DNA from: Dasypus novemcinctus
Lineage: Eukaryota > Chordata > Mammalia > Cingulata > Dasypodidae
Reading direction: 5' to 3'
Assembly (NCBI RefSeq): GCF_030445035.2
Contig: NC_092216.1
Coordinates: 13,765,405 to 13,829,404, forward strand
Length of the DNA stretch: 64,000 nt
Shown here piece after piece: positions 1-11,385 of the stretch; position 1 is the first letter of the stretch; every line of letters starts with the position of its first letter. The notes under the pieces were generated by a model. It was not told the origin of the DNA, did no database searches, and saw only the letters and a list, made by a program, of their open reading frames with translations. The translations under genes and the position numbers were made by a program.

Positions 1-326
1 GTGCCTCCAGGGGTCCCAACTCCATTTTATCCACATGCCTGCCTTACCCCAAGTCAGATGCCAGTGGGATTCCCATTCTCTTGGACTCTTCTTCTTATCC
101 ATAATACTTACTACTTTTAAAATACTATTTCATGCAACTGATATGTATGGACTAAGAAACAATATAGGTTCACCACTGTCCTGGGAGCTGTTTCAAAAGA
201 AGATGAAGCTACAATATACATGGTTCTAGTGAGAGCACTTTGCAAAGCATGTCCACACATGTGAGGGCAGTCCTCCATGTGTCGAGCCTCTGGGGGCAGG
301 TCCTATGAATCCTGTTTTAGAGATGA
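1..326. other. No recognised feature
   Basis: I see no gene, repeat boundary or regulatory signal that I can support. Short open frames are chance frames. The stretch ends at the target-site duplication of the SINE that follows. Confidence 0.5.
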
Positions 327-340
327 AGAATTAAGACAGG

Positions 341-770
341 AAGCGATTTGGCTCAAGAGATAGAGCATCTGCCTACCACATGCGAAGTCCAGGGTTCAAA
401 CCCAGGGCCTCCTGACCCATGTAGAGCTGGTTCATATGCAGTCTGATATGTGCAAGGAGTGCCCTGCCATGAAGGGGCGTCCCCGTGTAGGGGAGCCCCA
501 TGCACAAGGAGTGTGCCCTATAAGGAGAGCTGCCCAGGGTAAAAGAAAGTGAAGCCTGCCCAAGAGTGGTGCTGCACACATGGAGAGCTGACACAACAAG
601 ATGATGCAACAAAAAGTCACAGATTCCCAGTGCCACTGATAAGGATACAAGTGGACACAGAAGAACACACAGCAAATGAACACAGAGAAACAGACAATGG
701 TGGGGAGAGTAAGGGGAGAGAAATAAATTAAAAAATAATAAAATACAAAAATAAAACTTAAAAAAAAAAA
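341..770 (+). mobile_element. DAS-type tRNA-derived SINE
   Basis: A non-autonomous SINE copied by L1 machinery. The head (about 341-415) resembles a tRNA, with an A-box-like segment and a B box reading GGGTTCAAACCC near 393-404. The body contains the signature segments 'gagctgacacaacaagatga' and 'aaggagagctgcccag'. The tail is A-rich (about 719-770). A direct repeat flanks it: AGAATTAAGACAGGA at 327-341 and AGAATTAAGGCAAGGA at 771-786, a slightly decayed target-site duplication. This family is characteristic of Xenarthra and is the main taxonomic clue in the window. Confidence 0.88.
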
Positions 771-1039
771 AGAATTAAGGCAAGGAGGGGTAGAGGCCTG
801 CACATGGGCATAGTATGAGAAGTTCACCAGCCCCACCACCAAGACTTGCTGTGCTTTTCCATAGCTGGGAATGCCAGTGGGCCAGTCTGGAGCTTCCTGG
901 GCTGGGAAGGCCCTGCTTGAAGCATTAAACCTGGGTTCTAACCCTACTTTGCTTCTATATGGCTCTGTTATTTCTGCAAGTTATTTGGGCAGTTCCCCTG
1001 TTGGAACACCAGGCTTCTCCTCTAGAAAGTGTAAAGGGG

Positions 1040-1463
1040 GAATTAGAAGAGTTGGCCCTTAGCCTTGTTGGGGATTGCATCATGGCCCCCACAAAAGGCA
1101 TTCTGAATCTAAGTTCCTGTGGATGTGAACCCACTGTATAAAGGACCTTTTGAAGATGCCCTTTTTAGTTAAGTTCGATTTGTGGCCAAATTGAATCAGG
1201 GTGTGCCTTACTCTGTACCGCTGGAAACCTGACAAGGAGGAGCCAGCAGGTATAGAAGCCAGAAGTCAGAGGAAGCCATGGGGGGTGAAGGACAGCACCA
1301 TGAAGCAAGAGCTGCCAGCACCAAGTGACCCAGAAAGAAGGACATCCCTGCCTCCAGCTTGAGGTTGGCCTTCCAGTCTTCAAAATCATGGGACAAGAAA
1401 ATGTTGTTTAAGCCAACCCACTGTGAGGTGTTTGCTCCAGCAGCTTCAGCAAACTAAGACAAA
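1040..1463 (+). mobile_element. MaLR/MLT1-like LTR, degraded
   Basis: The text follows the ERVL-MaLR LTR pattern: an early 'ggattgcatcatggccccca' segment, a central purine-rich part and a terminal part reading 'cttcagcaaactaagacaaa'. I recognise the class from this ending, but the exact subfamily and left edge are uncertain. No internal sequence accompanies it, so it is probably a solo LTR. Confidence 0.55.
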
Positions 1464-1469
1464 ATCATA

Positions 1470-2230
1470 TCCAGAGTAAACTGTCTGCAATACCTGACAC
1501 TCCCCAAAACTTGCAGCTCTGAACAGACCTTTTAAAGCATGGAAGTGCTTGGGAAGTATTTCAAGCATTAGGAAGCACCTGAGATGGAGTCAGAAACATG
1601 AGGAGAGGGTGTGGTCAGACCTTTCCACGACCCCCAAGTCTAACTACGCAGGCAGCATTTGTCCCAGGCTGATCTGGGTGGAGCAATTTCAGTTAGTTTT
1701 CTGCAGGAGGGATTTGGCCAGATTGGCCAAGTCTGTAGGAAAGTAGGAGTATATTGTCTTTATCCTAACCAAAGTTGATTGGCCTCCTAATGTGTGCCAG
1801 GTGCCACCCCCTCATGTTCAACAGATGAACCTGGGGTGGGTGGGGAGCTGACTCCTGGATGGCCAAACAGCAGGAAGGCTGCTAAACCAGCTATTGCTAT
1901 TGCCAATAGAATGGACAGCCTCAGGGAGTTCTTCATCAGAAGAAGCATTCAAGCAGGAGGCTATACTCTCTTACTGAAGAAGGTATTCCCACAGAGGAGG
2001 ATGTTGGAAGTCATCAGTTTTGCCTTGGTGTCTCCCAGTCTCCATCTTCTGTGTTCCCTTTATATTTAATAATCTCAAAATCATCTAGTTGTCCAACAGT
2101 CTGGTAAGGGATATGTGAATTGTGACATACTTGTGATTCATTTAAGCATTTTACACAAGGAGCTGTGGGGGCAGTGTGCTGCAATGACAAGTTCATGGGC
2201 TTTGTCATCAGGCGTCCATTGACTTAAAAC
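1470..2230. other. Unannotated non-coding stretch
   Basis: I see nothing supportable. The open frames here (longest about 90 codons) lack homology that I recognise. They also lack the splice-site context expected of an exon. Confidence 0.4.
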
Positions 2231-2239
2231 TGTCTGTGT

Positions 2240-2370
2240 CCTCCTTACTGAGCTGTGTGACCTTGGGCAATTTGTTTACCATCACTGAACTTAAGGTTCC
2301 ACCTCTATAATATTGGACATGATACCTTCATTTTGGAGTTTGTCTGTAAATAGCTTAAAATTGTGCTCAG
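2240..2370 (+). repeat. MIR SINE remnant
   Basis: The segment 'gtgtgaccttgggcaatttg' followed by a decayed 'cctcagtttcc'-type stretch matches the conserved core of the mammalian-wide MIR SINE in forward orientation. The copy is ancient and diverged, and its edges are approximate. Confidence 0.55.
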
Positions 2371-2399
2371 AACATAGAATGCGTCAAACAACAGGTGGC

Positions 2400-2660
2400 T
2401 AAACAAAAAAATGGCTCCATCATAGTTATCTACACAGCAGACTATTTTGAAGCCATTAAAATGGCTACAAACTGTTCCTAACAATGCAGTTAAACAGTTG
2501 TATAATGAAAATTTGAGTAGAGAAGTGTCTCAACTACATAAGAAAGATGCAGAGAAAAAAGTTGAGAAGGTCATATATCAAAGCATTAAAAGGCCTTCTC
2601 TGGACGATGGATTTACAGATGAGAAACATTTTATTTTTCAGAGTGTAAATTGTCTACAGT
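2400..2660 (+). repeat. Old LINE-1 3'-end-like fragment
   Basis: The segment reads like the region around the end of L1 ORF2 in ancient L1M elements (an ACTATTTTGAAGCCATTAAAA-type context). A 222-codon frame at 2447-3115 starts here, but it runs out of the repeat into unrelated DNA, so I treat it as chance. Subfamily not determined. Confidence 0.4.
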
Positions 2661-3350
2661 TAGCAGGTATTGCCCTGGAGGTAGGGTACAGGGCTCGGCA
2701 TCTGGGCAGGTATTGTACCAGGAGCCCTACTGGACACAGGAAGGACTGGCTGCTGCTCCCATGGGCACTGAGCATCCAGGAGCTCGGGCAGGGCAGCACC
2801 ATGGACAGCGCCCAGAGCTCTGCATGGTCTCCAAGGGCCAGGCCTGGACACAGCTGGGTAGGTTCCCCACAGCCCCACAGTGGGGCCCCTCCACCCCGAG
2901 CTCAGACCAGCCACACGGAAAACCGCATCGCATTGTTTCTTCAGGATGGGATCTGCTGTGGTCTTCTGAAAGGACACTGCCTCCTTTTGTTTGAACGATA
3001 TGTTTTTAAAAGTAAGAGTAACATATGCAATAACATGAATCAAAGCCCATCCGCTGAACACCTGCTCCCTAGATGCTTGCCAAACTGGGTCTTACCATTA
3101 CTGATGTTATTTTAGTGTTTTGAGAAATTAAAAAGGCCCCTGGTTGTTAGATTTGCTTTTCATCAATGGTAACTCTGAGCATCTTTTCATGTGTTTATTC
3201 AAGTTTGTGTTTTGCTGAAAATTGCTTTTGCATGCTCTTTCCCCATCTTCCTTGGTAAAAAAGGCTTCTTTTGACTTCTTTAAAATTAAGGAGATATGAA
3301 GGTCAAAAGGCCTTTGTGTTAGAATTCGGTTCAATTCTAAGGCCCGCCCT
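2660..3350. other. Mostly unassigned, with an antisense L1-like piece
   Basis: About 2660-3110 holds nothing I recognise. Around 3110-3250 the text 'ctgagcatcttttcatgtgt' is the antisense of an L1 ORF2 C-terminal region, suggesting a short old minus-strand L1 fragment. Confidence 0.4.
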
Positions 3351-3354
3351 CTCT

Positions 3355-3440
3355 TGCCCAGATTTTTCTCTGAGCCTCAGTTTCCTCATCTGTAAAATGG
3401 GATCTAGTGTGCTCCTCAGAAGGCTGTGGTAAGGATTTGC
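3355..3440 (+). repeat. MIR SINE core remnant
   Basis: Contains 'cctcagtttcctcatctgta' followed by AAATGGG, the most conserved stretch of MIR, in forward orientation. Only the core is left. Confidence 0.65.
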
Positions 3441-3713
3441 GATGGGGTCCATAAAACAAAAAACATGCAACCCAAGAGTTTTCGTCAGCTCTCACTCCTC
3501 CACCGTCCTGCACCTTGTAACGCTTTGATCAACGTGATGCCCCCAGGGCTCAAGGCCCACGCTCTTGCCAGGCCTGACTTCTTCCCCAGATGTGGTCCCA
3601 ACTCCTCTCACACACCACCAATCCCACAGTCCCTGCCATTCACAATCCGCAGCAGCAGGAGAAGAGATTTCCTTTTGTCAGTGTTTAGTGGTTGCTGGTT
3701 GTTTGCTAGCCTC

Positions 3714-4925
3714 ATGGTAACAGCAGCTACATGTTTTTCTGAAGGAACCAAGAAGTCGCTTCAGGTTTGGCTCAGCAGCAGCCCAACACAGACCAAGGAT
3801 CTGGGGCCTTCATGCCATCCCAAGATCTGAGTGGGGCATGTTTTTGAAGGATGTGCAGTGTTCAACCATAGTGTGACAAAACTGACAAGAAGGAAGCACA
3901 TGCACTCAGCGAGAGCAGCATGCTTGTCTCCAAGAGATGTTTCATTTTGAAGAGGTGGCACCAGCCTCTGCTGAAAGTGCTAGTTCCCCTGCTGCAGCCA
4001 GCCAGGAATCACAGTAGGCTTGATTCAGGTCGAAGCTTCTTTTATTCTTGTAAGACTTTCATGATGCCTTCTTACCAAGGGTACCCATGCTGGAATTTCC
4101 AGGAAGAAATAAATTTCTTAATGCGATTTCCCCAAATGAAGCAACATATTGTATGCGACAGATGAATTCTGACTCTAAGCTCTTAAGTCCTCTGGATTTC
4201 CCAGAGTCGTGTTATCAGTCAGCCACATCAAACCCTGGCATCTCTGTTGAGTGAACTGGAGCCCGGGCAACTACGGATCAGTTCTGCATGAAAGACGGTA
4301 ATACTGCCGAAGGTGTCACTCATGAGGGTGGAATCAGTGACCAGACACCAGGTTTTGTCATTGATGCCACACTTTTCAATCCTTGTGGGTATTCGATGAA
4401 TGGAATGAAATTAGACAGAACTTATCGGGCTATTTGCACCACTCCAGAAGCAGAATTTTCTTACTTTAGTTTTGAAACAAACTTAAATCAGACCTCTCAT
4501 GACAACCTGATCAGGAAAGTTGTGGAAGTCTTCAAGCCAGGAAAATTCATGACCACCTTGTTTGTAAATCAGGGTTCTAAATGTCACGCTGTGCTTTCTT
4601 CACCCCAGAAGATAGAAGATTTGAAACTTCTTGATTGCCAGAGGGCTATGTTTGATGATTACAACTTTGTTTTTACCAACTTGGCTAAGAACCAGCAACA
4701 ACAGTGGAGCTGATTAAGAAAAGGAAGAAGAACCAAAAAAAAGAACACACATAGGGGAAGGTGGTGGCTGCTTTCTAGAGAGTGACACAGGGGCCATGCT
4801 TTCCATAACCACCACCATGGAATTGTAGGACATCCTAGTCGTAACCATAGTGTAATCTCTTGGAATTGTTGTATGCAGTATTATTTCAGGGACTAAGATA
4901 CCTTGCATGAATGCTCTATACCACT
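3714..4925 (+). pseudogene. AMD1P: Processed pseudogene of AMD1 (S-adenosylmethionine decarboxylase)
   Basis: A retrocopy of the mRNA for S-adenosylmethionine decarboxylase, the polyamine-pathway enzyme that supplies decarboxylated SAM. Homology runs from the initiator ATG region (3714) through three frame-broken blocks (about 3714-3830, 3836-4165 and 4190-4713) to the stop at 4711-4713. It then continues into the 3' UTR to about 4925. The longest intact block (4288-4713, 141 codons) covers the C-terminal half. The proenzyme self-cleavage context Leu-Ser-Glu-Ser-Ser-Met is still legible at 3905-3922, although frames are disrupted on both sides. There are no introns, which fits retrotransposition. 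No poly(A) tail or target duplication is visible, because an LTR abuts the 3' end. Frameshifts and an internal stop near 4164 make a functional enzyme impossible. Identification is from recognised protein similarity, without alignment software. Confidence 0.92.
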
Positions 4926-4929
4926 TGTA

Positions 4930-5545
4930 GCAGTTGGAAGTTATTTGTGGGTCCCAGAAAAGATCATGCTCTTGGACCTAATCCATTCTCGAGGGTGTAG
5001 GATCCTTTGATTAGAATAGATTGTGTGTGTGTGGGGGGGTGTTGATTGGATTTTTCAGTGAGGTGTGAACTAGCGTGGATCTTAGTCTTCCTGCTGGAGT
5101 CCTTTATAAATGGGAGAATTATGCAGGGACACACAGAAAAAAAAGTGGCAGAGAATCCCCAGGAGGCTGAGGGAGGTGCCAGGGCTGGAGGCTGGACTCA
5201 GCAGAGCACAGAGGATGGAGAGAGCATCCCGAGAGGCTGAGAGATGGGCCTGGAGGGGAGGGGAGAGATGAGGCCTCTCCTGATCACCCACAGCAGAAGG
5301 CAGGAGAAAGGAAGCCTAGAGGAGAAGGCAGAGACCCTGCCTGGAGAGCCGCCACGGTGGGGAGGCCAGGCTTGCCAGTAGCTGGCCTTGGTGAGATGGT
5401 ATCTCTGCTGGTGCCCTGTCTTGGACACCCAAGACATTCTCCCAGCCTCAGAACTATACACCTCTAACCTCATAAATGCCCATTAAAAAGACCAACCCAG
5501 TTCTGGTATGTTGCTCCCAGAAGCTGTGAGCAAACTAAAACACCA
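4930..5545 (+). mobile_element. MaLR-like LTR (solo)
   Basis: Begins near 'ttggaagttatttgtgggtc' and ends near 'gctgtgagcaaactaaaaca'. The CATAAATGCCCATTAAAAAG segment (5471-5490) sits where this LTR class carries its poly(A) signal. It lies immediately behind the AMD1 retrocopy and may have truncated its 3' end. There is a G-run at 5033-5039 after a short GT tract. No internal retroviral sequence is attached. Confidence 0.6.
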
Positions 5546-6498
5546 CTCTTGCTATGAAATTGAAATTCACGTAGGAAAACCCTTTTACTAGACAAAACTT
5601 TACAGCACTTGTGAAAACAATTCAATTTGGTTTATGCACAGTTTAATATTTCTCTCTCCCAGAATCATTCAAAATTCCCCACAGCCGAGGCTTCCATCCT
5701 CACTAGGTGTTGACCTCAGCCTAATAGTCTGGGCCTGTTTTATTAAATTGCTGCCTGGATTTTACATCCACTTACCTCCAGTTTCTAGAATATATTCTCC
5801 ACTAATGTTATTGAAACCAATTTCTACTTCATACAGATGGATTTTGCAACAGCAATTAAGGTTTTTCTTCCATGAAAAGAGTATTGTTTTGTCTATTGGT
5901 GTGGAAGATGACAAATTAAGCCTATACCTCATTCATCATAAGAGTTGTAGAGCAAGCTGGGTTTTGGTTACACAGCCTGCAGGTGAAGCAGCAGGTGTCC
6001 AGGTGTTCATCAGGTACATCCTTTATAAGCTCACACGTCCACCTGCTGACTCCAAATGTCCTCGGCCCAGTCTCTCTTCCCTGTCTCTGCTCATACCCTT
6101 CCTCTGCCTGAAGTCTCATCATCTGCTCCTAACTACCTTCACAGTGGCCTTCTCTTCAGGCAGCTTTCCAGGTTCCTGCCAGGTCAGGTGGAAGGGATCT
6201 TTCTCTCCTCTATGATCTTCTAACACTAGATGTGCTGCAGTTTATCTCCCTACTCGAAAGTGAGCTCCCAACACAGGCTGTGTCCCCTTCACCTTTGTGT
6301 AACCCATCCTGGCACAGAGCCCTGGCAGAGCAGCAGCTCCTTGAAAGCATTCAGGTGAGAGCCAACCTGGTGCGCAGATGGGACGACAGCCCAGCTCCAC
6401 GTCTTACTGGCCCTGTTGTCTTGGGGTACTTGAAACAGGCCCTGAAAGATGAGCAGGATTCAGGGGAGCAGAGCAAGGAGAGGGAAAGAGCCAAGACC
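5546..6498. other. Unassigned stretch with possible L2 remnant
   Basis: A 193-codon frame at 5634-6215 has no recognised similarity and is probably chance. Around 6060-6350 the wording (for example 'cctttgtgtaacccatcctggcacagagcc') resembles decayed LINE-2 3' sequence. I could not fix its edges. Confidence 0.35.
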
Positions 6499-6640
6499 AG
6501 GATTCTAATCCTGGGTCTCCCACATAGTAGTTGTGTGACTTTGAGAAATGAAGTTCTCTGGATCTCAGTTTGCTCAGCCACACCATGGTGCTAACACTAT
6601 CCACCTCCAAAAGGTGGTGTGAGAATTTAGTGGGATTTAG
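6499..6640 (+). repeat. MIR SINE remnant
   Basis: 'ttgtgtgactttgagaaatg' followed by 'ctcagtttgctcagccacac' and a decayed 'tggtgtgagaattta' segment follow the order of MIR in forward orientation. Confidence 0.55.
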
Positions 6641-6644
6641 TATT

Positions 6645-6745
6645 GCATATATATGTATTCTTCAATATAGACCCACCTACATGCATATATACATGCATGT
6701 ACACAAATGTGTATGTGTGCATGTATGTATGTGTATATATTGTCT
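6645..6745. repeat. Degenerate TATG/TGTA microsatellite
   Basis: An alternating purine-pyrimidine tract rich in ATAT, ATGTAC and GTGTATGT units. Simple-sequence repeat. The short frames in it are spurious. Confidence 0.7.
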
Positions 6746-7058
6746 ACCCAAGAGAGAATTTTGTAGGTACTCGGTATAAGGTTACTTTTTAAATTTAAAA
6801 CAAAATAAAATAATCATGATAACACAAGTAGAGCATTATTAAAACTACCCGTGCCTCATTATTCCAGGGTGGGTGAGGTAAAGGGGTTCCACAATGGAGG
6901 AGCGCAGGAGGTGACAATGTCTAAGATCCAAGGGGACCCCATGTGGTGAGAGGCTGGGGGTTGCTGGGTTCATGTCAGTGGTCTCTGGGAGGGAACACAT
7001 CACCAAGCTCGGACTCCATAAATACTGAAAAAAAATGGAAACTACTGATTGTTTGCTT

Positions 7059-7115
7059 CATTCATTCATTCATTCATTCATTCATTCATTCATTCATTCA
7101 TTCATTCATTCATTC
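7059..7115. repeat. (ATTC)n tetranucleotide microsatellite
   Basis: Fourteen or so uninterrupted CATT units. The purity suggests a currently polymorphic locus. Confidence 0.95.
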
Positions 7116-7670
7116 CACCTGGTAGATGCAGAGATGTGTTGGGGGAGAGTGGGGAGTGGTGGGAAATCAATCTCCCCAAACTTCCTGATATCCACACCCA
7201 GTAGACTTTAGAAGATGAAAGAAGCTAACTTAAGGGTGAGATGGACTTCTATAGACCAAATAGAAATATAATGTTTAAAACACTAATTTTTCTCTGAAAG
7301 TATGAAATTAAGTAGAATTCCAGAACTGGGAGAAACTTTGAGACCAAATACTCCACTTGTTCCATTTCATAGAATGAGAAACTGTGTCCACAGAGGCTGC
7401 CTGCCCTGCCATCAGGCAGGATGGGGCCAGCTCAACCTCTGAGCTGGAACTGGAATGCAGGGGGTCTGCTACAGCTTGGAAGCTCCCAGCACTCAGCCTC
7501 AGCTTTTTTTGCCTTTAGACACATTTAGATGTAGGGAACCAAAGTGCTCCCTTGAGCATAGATCAAACCTAAGCAAACCCATCAACCATCTCAGGCTTAG
7601 GAGGACAAATTAACTGTAGGTAATTGTAATTGATAATTGGGTCACACTTGATGAGAACTACCAGAAAGAC
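7116..7670. other. Unannotated non-coding stretch
   Basis: A weak MIR-like segment may be present around 7360-7460 ('gagaaactgtgtccacagag'). Nothing else can be supported. Confidence 0.35.
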
Positions 7671-7679
7671 TCTCTAGGT

Positions 7680-7945
7680 GCTTTAGATCAAGGGCGTCTA
7701 CATCTGTGTGCCCTCCTGACTTCACTTGTTTGCCCACCTGACTTCAATCTGTGCTCACCTGGCTTTCATCTGTGTGCCTTACTGCATGCCTGCCTGACTT
7801 TATCTGTGCCCACCTGTGTGCCCTCCTGAATTCACCTGTGTGCCCTCCTATATGCCCTCCTGACTTTCCCTATAAGCCCACCTGTATGTCCACCTGGCTT
7901 CCCTGTATGCCTGCCTGGCTTCATTTGTGTCCTCACCCGAACATT
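7680..7945. repeat. Degenerate C/T-rich minisatellite
   Basis: Repeated variants of 'tgtgccctcctgacttcac' and 'cccacctg' occur roughly every 25-35 bp. The 116-codon frame across it (7751-8101) is a translation of the repeat, not a gene. Confidence 0.6.
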
Positions 7946-8829
7946 GATACTAGAAGAAGCAGGCGGTCCTATTCACTTACATCTGTTGCCTGCTCTCTCC
8001 CATTTCTGTGCTGGAAAAATGCCACCATTTTCTACCTGGACCCACCTCCAGCTCACATTCTCCACTTCATCCTTCTCACTGCAGCAGCTGTGAATTTCTA
8101 ACCAAACTTGATGGAATCAACTGATTTTTTTAAAAAGGTCTTCAGGAATATTACTGGAAGCAACTTCATATTTTTAGAATAAAATTGCTTTTTAATAGAG
8201 ATTCACTTTTGACTTTATAAAGGCAACCTCTTTCTCCCAAATGACTCAGGGGGGCCAGGAAACATGAGTTTTCTTTGCTGGGGTGGCTTTTTAGCTGAGC
8301 ACGTGGCTTTGGTCAGAATGGAGGATGCTACTGGGGTTGAACTTTGCCTGGCATGTCAATTAATCCTGCTCTCTGGAAAGAACACTGCAACCTTGGAGCT
8401 CTTCTTGGTTCTTCTTAACTTGTCACATCCTAACACCTGCGGCTGTGAGACAGTCATTAAAATCATGTTTATTCATTGAGCTGTGACTTCCTTTCCAGGA
8501 ATGTGACAGTCTCAGCTTTATCAATTTACGAGTCAACAGAACTTTTCAAAAAACTAATTTCCTAATTATGAACTCCGATCCTTCATTTGTCAAATTACTG
8601 AATAGAAACAAAAATATTAACTAATTTATCTTCCTCGCATTTCCCCCCCCACCCCAGATAGTGGACCATCAACCCTCCCCAGTCAGACACAGCACCATTG
8701 TTGGGCCAGCCTAAAGGGGGAACACCACAAAAGCCCTGGTTAGCCTTCCCAGTCCTGATTCGCCCACTCAGCGTTGGACTCCAGAACCTTTATAAGCTGG
8801 CTCAGTGAGCACCCGCCACACCCGGTGGC
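7946..8829. other. Unannotated non-coding stretch
   Basis: I see no gene or repeat that I can name. There is a C-run at 8643-8650. Confidence 0.35.
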
Positions 8830-9229
8830 CCATCAGTTCCAATGTGTCCAGTGCAACTCCATTTTGATGTTTATTTGATTTTGAGAAATTCAAATGTAAA
8901 TGTAAAAACTATTTAATTCAGTTATTGGGAAATTTACATAAATTTGGAACAACTTGGGTGTGCAGATCTACTTTTCAACTACGAATTTTATGACTCGAAA
9001 TACAGATCATGTATTTCGTGAGTGACTGAATTGTGATGTGTTGGGTGTAGACAACATCCACTGGGTTTCAAGGAGTTAGTAAGGAAAAAAAAATGTAAAT
9101 GTTCTCATTTTCACACCAGTCATATGTTGAAATGATAAAAGTAAAAGACACTGCTAAAATTAACTTCACCTGTGACATTTTTCTTTTCTTTTGGAATGTG
9201 GCTGCTAGAACATTTAAAATGACATATGT
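8830..9229 (+). mobile_element. Old non-autonomous DNA-transposon-like repeat, left part
   Basis: Recognised as an old, widespread mammalian repeat by its AT-rich body and by 'atgtggctgctagaacattt' at its right side. Its expected continuation ('tggcttacattatatttctg') is found only after the two later insertions, at 11901 onward. I think it belongs to the hAT-Charlie/MER5-like group, but the subfamily is not certain. The 9 bp GACATATGT at 9221-9229 is the target duplication of the inserted L1. Confidence 0.55.
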
Positions 9230-10952
9230 CCAATAAAACAGAGGGTAGGAGTTGCAAGTCTGCTGAGACTCAGGGCCTGGCTGTCACATGGACAGTCCAG
9301 AGATTCAGGTCTCCTGAGTATATACCAAACCTAGCACACAACCACAGATCCAGTAAAAGTGACAGGAGAGGCATGTGTAGAAGGGTCACATCTGAGTCCA
9401 ACTCTATCACAGTCAGGAACACAAACTCCAAAGTAGGGCCAACTGACATGGCACTGAACTCCAGAACCATCTGCCATGACCATAGAACCTGTGAGTTTCT
9501 GTAGCCCTCTGGAGAACCAGTACCTGGGTTTTATCTACTATGGCTATCTCTGGGACCCTGCTGAAGCATGCATAAGTGCAACCCCTGATGACCTCCCAAC
9601 TGTTTTTTGGAGATTCATATAGCCATATAAAGTCATTTGTCCTTTACATTTCCCCCTTTTATTCAAGGTCAAAAAAGCAGTTTTTAACACCTAGTTTTAC
9701 ATGTAGGCTGAGATATTCTGCTGGTCTGAGTTGACCCTTTTATTCAAGGTCTTTTTCTAGTTGCATCATCAGCTGGTGCTTTGTAGTAATCCCTCGGTGC
9801 CAGGGAGGCTTATCCCTGGGAGTGATGTCCCACACTGGGGGGAAGTTAATGCATTTACACACTGAGTTCAGCTTAGAGAGTGGCCACATTTGAGCAACAT
9901 GGAGGCTCTCAGGAGGTAACTCTTAGGCATTCTGCAGCTCGAGGCCTAGTTCATATTTCAGGCACACACGTTCGTAAGCATAGTCATCAGTATCAAGTCA
10001 TCCTTTTTTATTGGTCTTTGCCATTGCACTTGGGGGATTGTTGCTGTTCCATTGGGGAATGTGATAGAGTTCCCCTGGCTAGGAACTCAGCACTCTCTCA
10101 GTTGTCATGTTTAACTGTAACTACTATGAAAATATCCAAACATGTTTATGTACTCTGTATACATGCCCTGGAGAACTCCCTCCCAACTATGTGCCCCCCA
10201 CCAATAATAACCCACCCCTGTGTTCCTCCCTTGCCATAGTTGAAACTTTCTATGGCCCAAAACTTCTTAAAAAATGAAGCCTAATATATTACAAAGTTCC
10301 ATTAATAATAAAATGGAATATAGTAATGGGTTTAAATGTTAGCTATAGAATACATACTACCCTGGCCAGCTAATGGGGAGGTGAAGAAGCTCAACCACCA
10401 CACCAGGATGCTGAGAGTGCCTACAACTGCAAGCAGGAAAAGTGCATCCATCATCCATGTGGAATCTAAGCCCCCTCTTCATACAGAGTTGGAGTGGGCA
10501 TCACCATCCCAGGGTCCACGGGATGGAATAATAGAGTACAGATTAGAATGGACTCACTGATATTCTACTATGGAACTATGTGATTAGTAATGGAAGAAAT
10601 TGTAGCATTGATGTGGAGAAAGTGGCCTTGATAGCTGCTGAGGATAGGGAGAGGGAAGAAGTGATACGATGTGGAATTGTCCCGAGTGGTACTGCAGGGA
10701 CAGATGCTGAACATTGTATGTCCTGCCATGGCCCACTGGGTGGACTGGGGGAGAGTGTAAACTACAATGTAAACCACTATCCATGTGGTTCAGCAGTGCT
10801 CCAAAATGTATTCACCAAATGCAACGAATGTGCCATGATGATGAAAGAGGTTGTTGATATGGGAGGAGTGGGGTAGGGGGATGGGGGGGTATATGGGGAC
10901 CTCTTATTTTTTTTTAATGTAACATTTTTAAAAAATAAAATAAAAATACAAA
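9230..10952 (+). mobile_element. LINE-1 3' UTR insertion with 5' inversion (twin priming)
   Basis: Two abutting pieces of one L1 3' UTR in opposite orientation. From 9230 to about 10358 the sequence is antisense and matches the same region of the long L1 at about 48.09-49.22 kb. From about 10359 to 10952 it is sense and ends in the L1 3' end ('gggtatatggggacctctta') plus an A-rich tail. The two pieces are adjacent in the parent 3' UTR, so the structure is a classic inverted 5' end. Identical 9 bp target duplications GACATATGT lie at 9221-9229 and starting 10953. The second copy is split by the LTR inserted at 10961. Open frames within it are non-coding UTR. Confidence 0.82.
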
Positions 10953-11221
10953 GACATATGTTGCGGTCACCCCTTGGGCTGAAGTGTGGTTTGCTGGCCT
11001 GGCGGGGGAGCAGCCACGGCAGGCCAAGCCGCTGCCCCCATAATAGGGTGGCTGGTCGGACTCACCGCCACCCTTGAAGGGAGCTCGGCATGGGCGTAGA
11101 GTGCCCTCGGGTCTCCCCTTCTCGGCAGCCACGCTTCCGCGGCCGCCCCTCCTCCTGGATGGCGCCACACGATGCCTTGTGGGGCGGCACCCTTCTTCTT
11201 CTTTCTCCCTGCGCAGGCGCA

Positions 11222-11385
11222 GGGCGGAAAATTCCAGTCTGCCCTTTTCCCCTCCCCCGACAGCAGCAACAGCCAGGTGTGGGCGGAAAAATCCAGGCTG
11301 CCCTTTTCCCTCCCCCGGACAGCAGCAACAGCCAGGCGTGGGCGGGAAACTCAAGTCTGCCCTCTACCTCAGCAACAGCAGCCAC
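11222..11385 (+). repeat. 59 bp tandem repeat in LTR U3 (about 2.7 copies)
   Basis: Units start at 11222, 11281 and 11340, each opening with GGGCGG(A/G)AAA and including 'cagcagcaacagccaggtgt' or a close variant. GC boxes (GGGCGG) recur once per unit. Direct repeats in U3 upstream of the core promoter are typical of retroviral enhancers. The enhancer role here is inferred. Confidence 0.85.

Noticed and set aside
2447..3115. 222-codon plus-strand frame
   Set aside because: Begins in an L1-like fragment and crosses into unrelated sequence. No domain is recognised.
4288..4713. AMD1-like 141-codon frame as a functional gene
   Set aside because: It is only the C-terminal part. Upstream homologous blocks are in other frames with a stop, and the mRNA-like structure shows a retrocopy.
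10580..10876. 98-codon plus-strand frame with Cys residues
   Set aside because: Lies within the L1 3' UTR end. Similar frames recur wherever that UTR is inserted, for example 24806-25072 on the minus strand.
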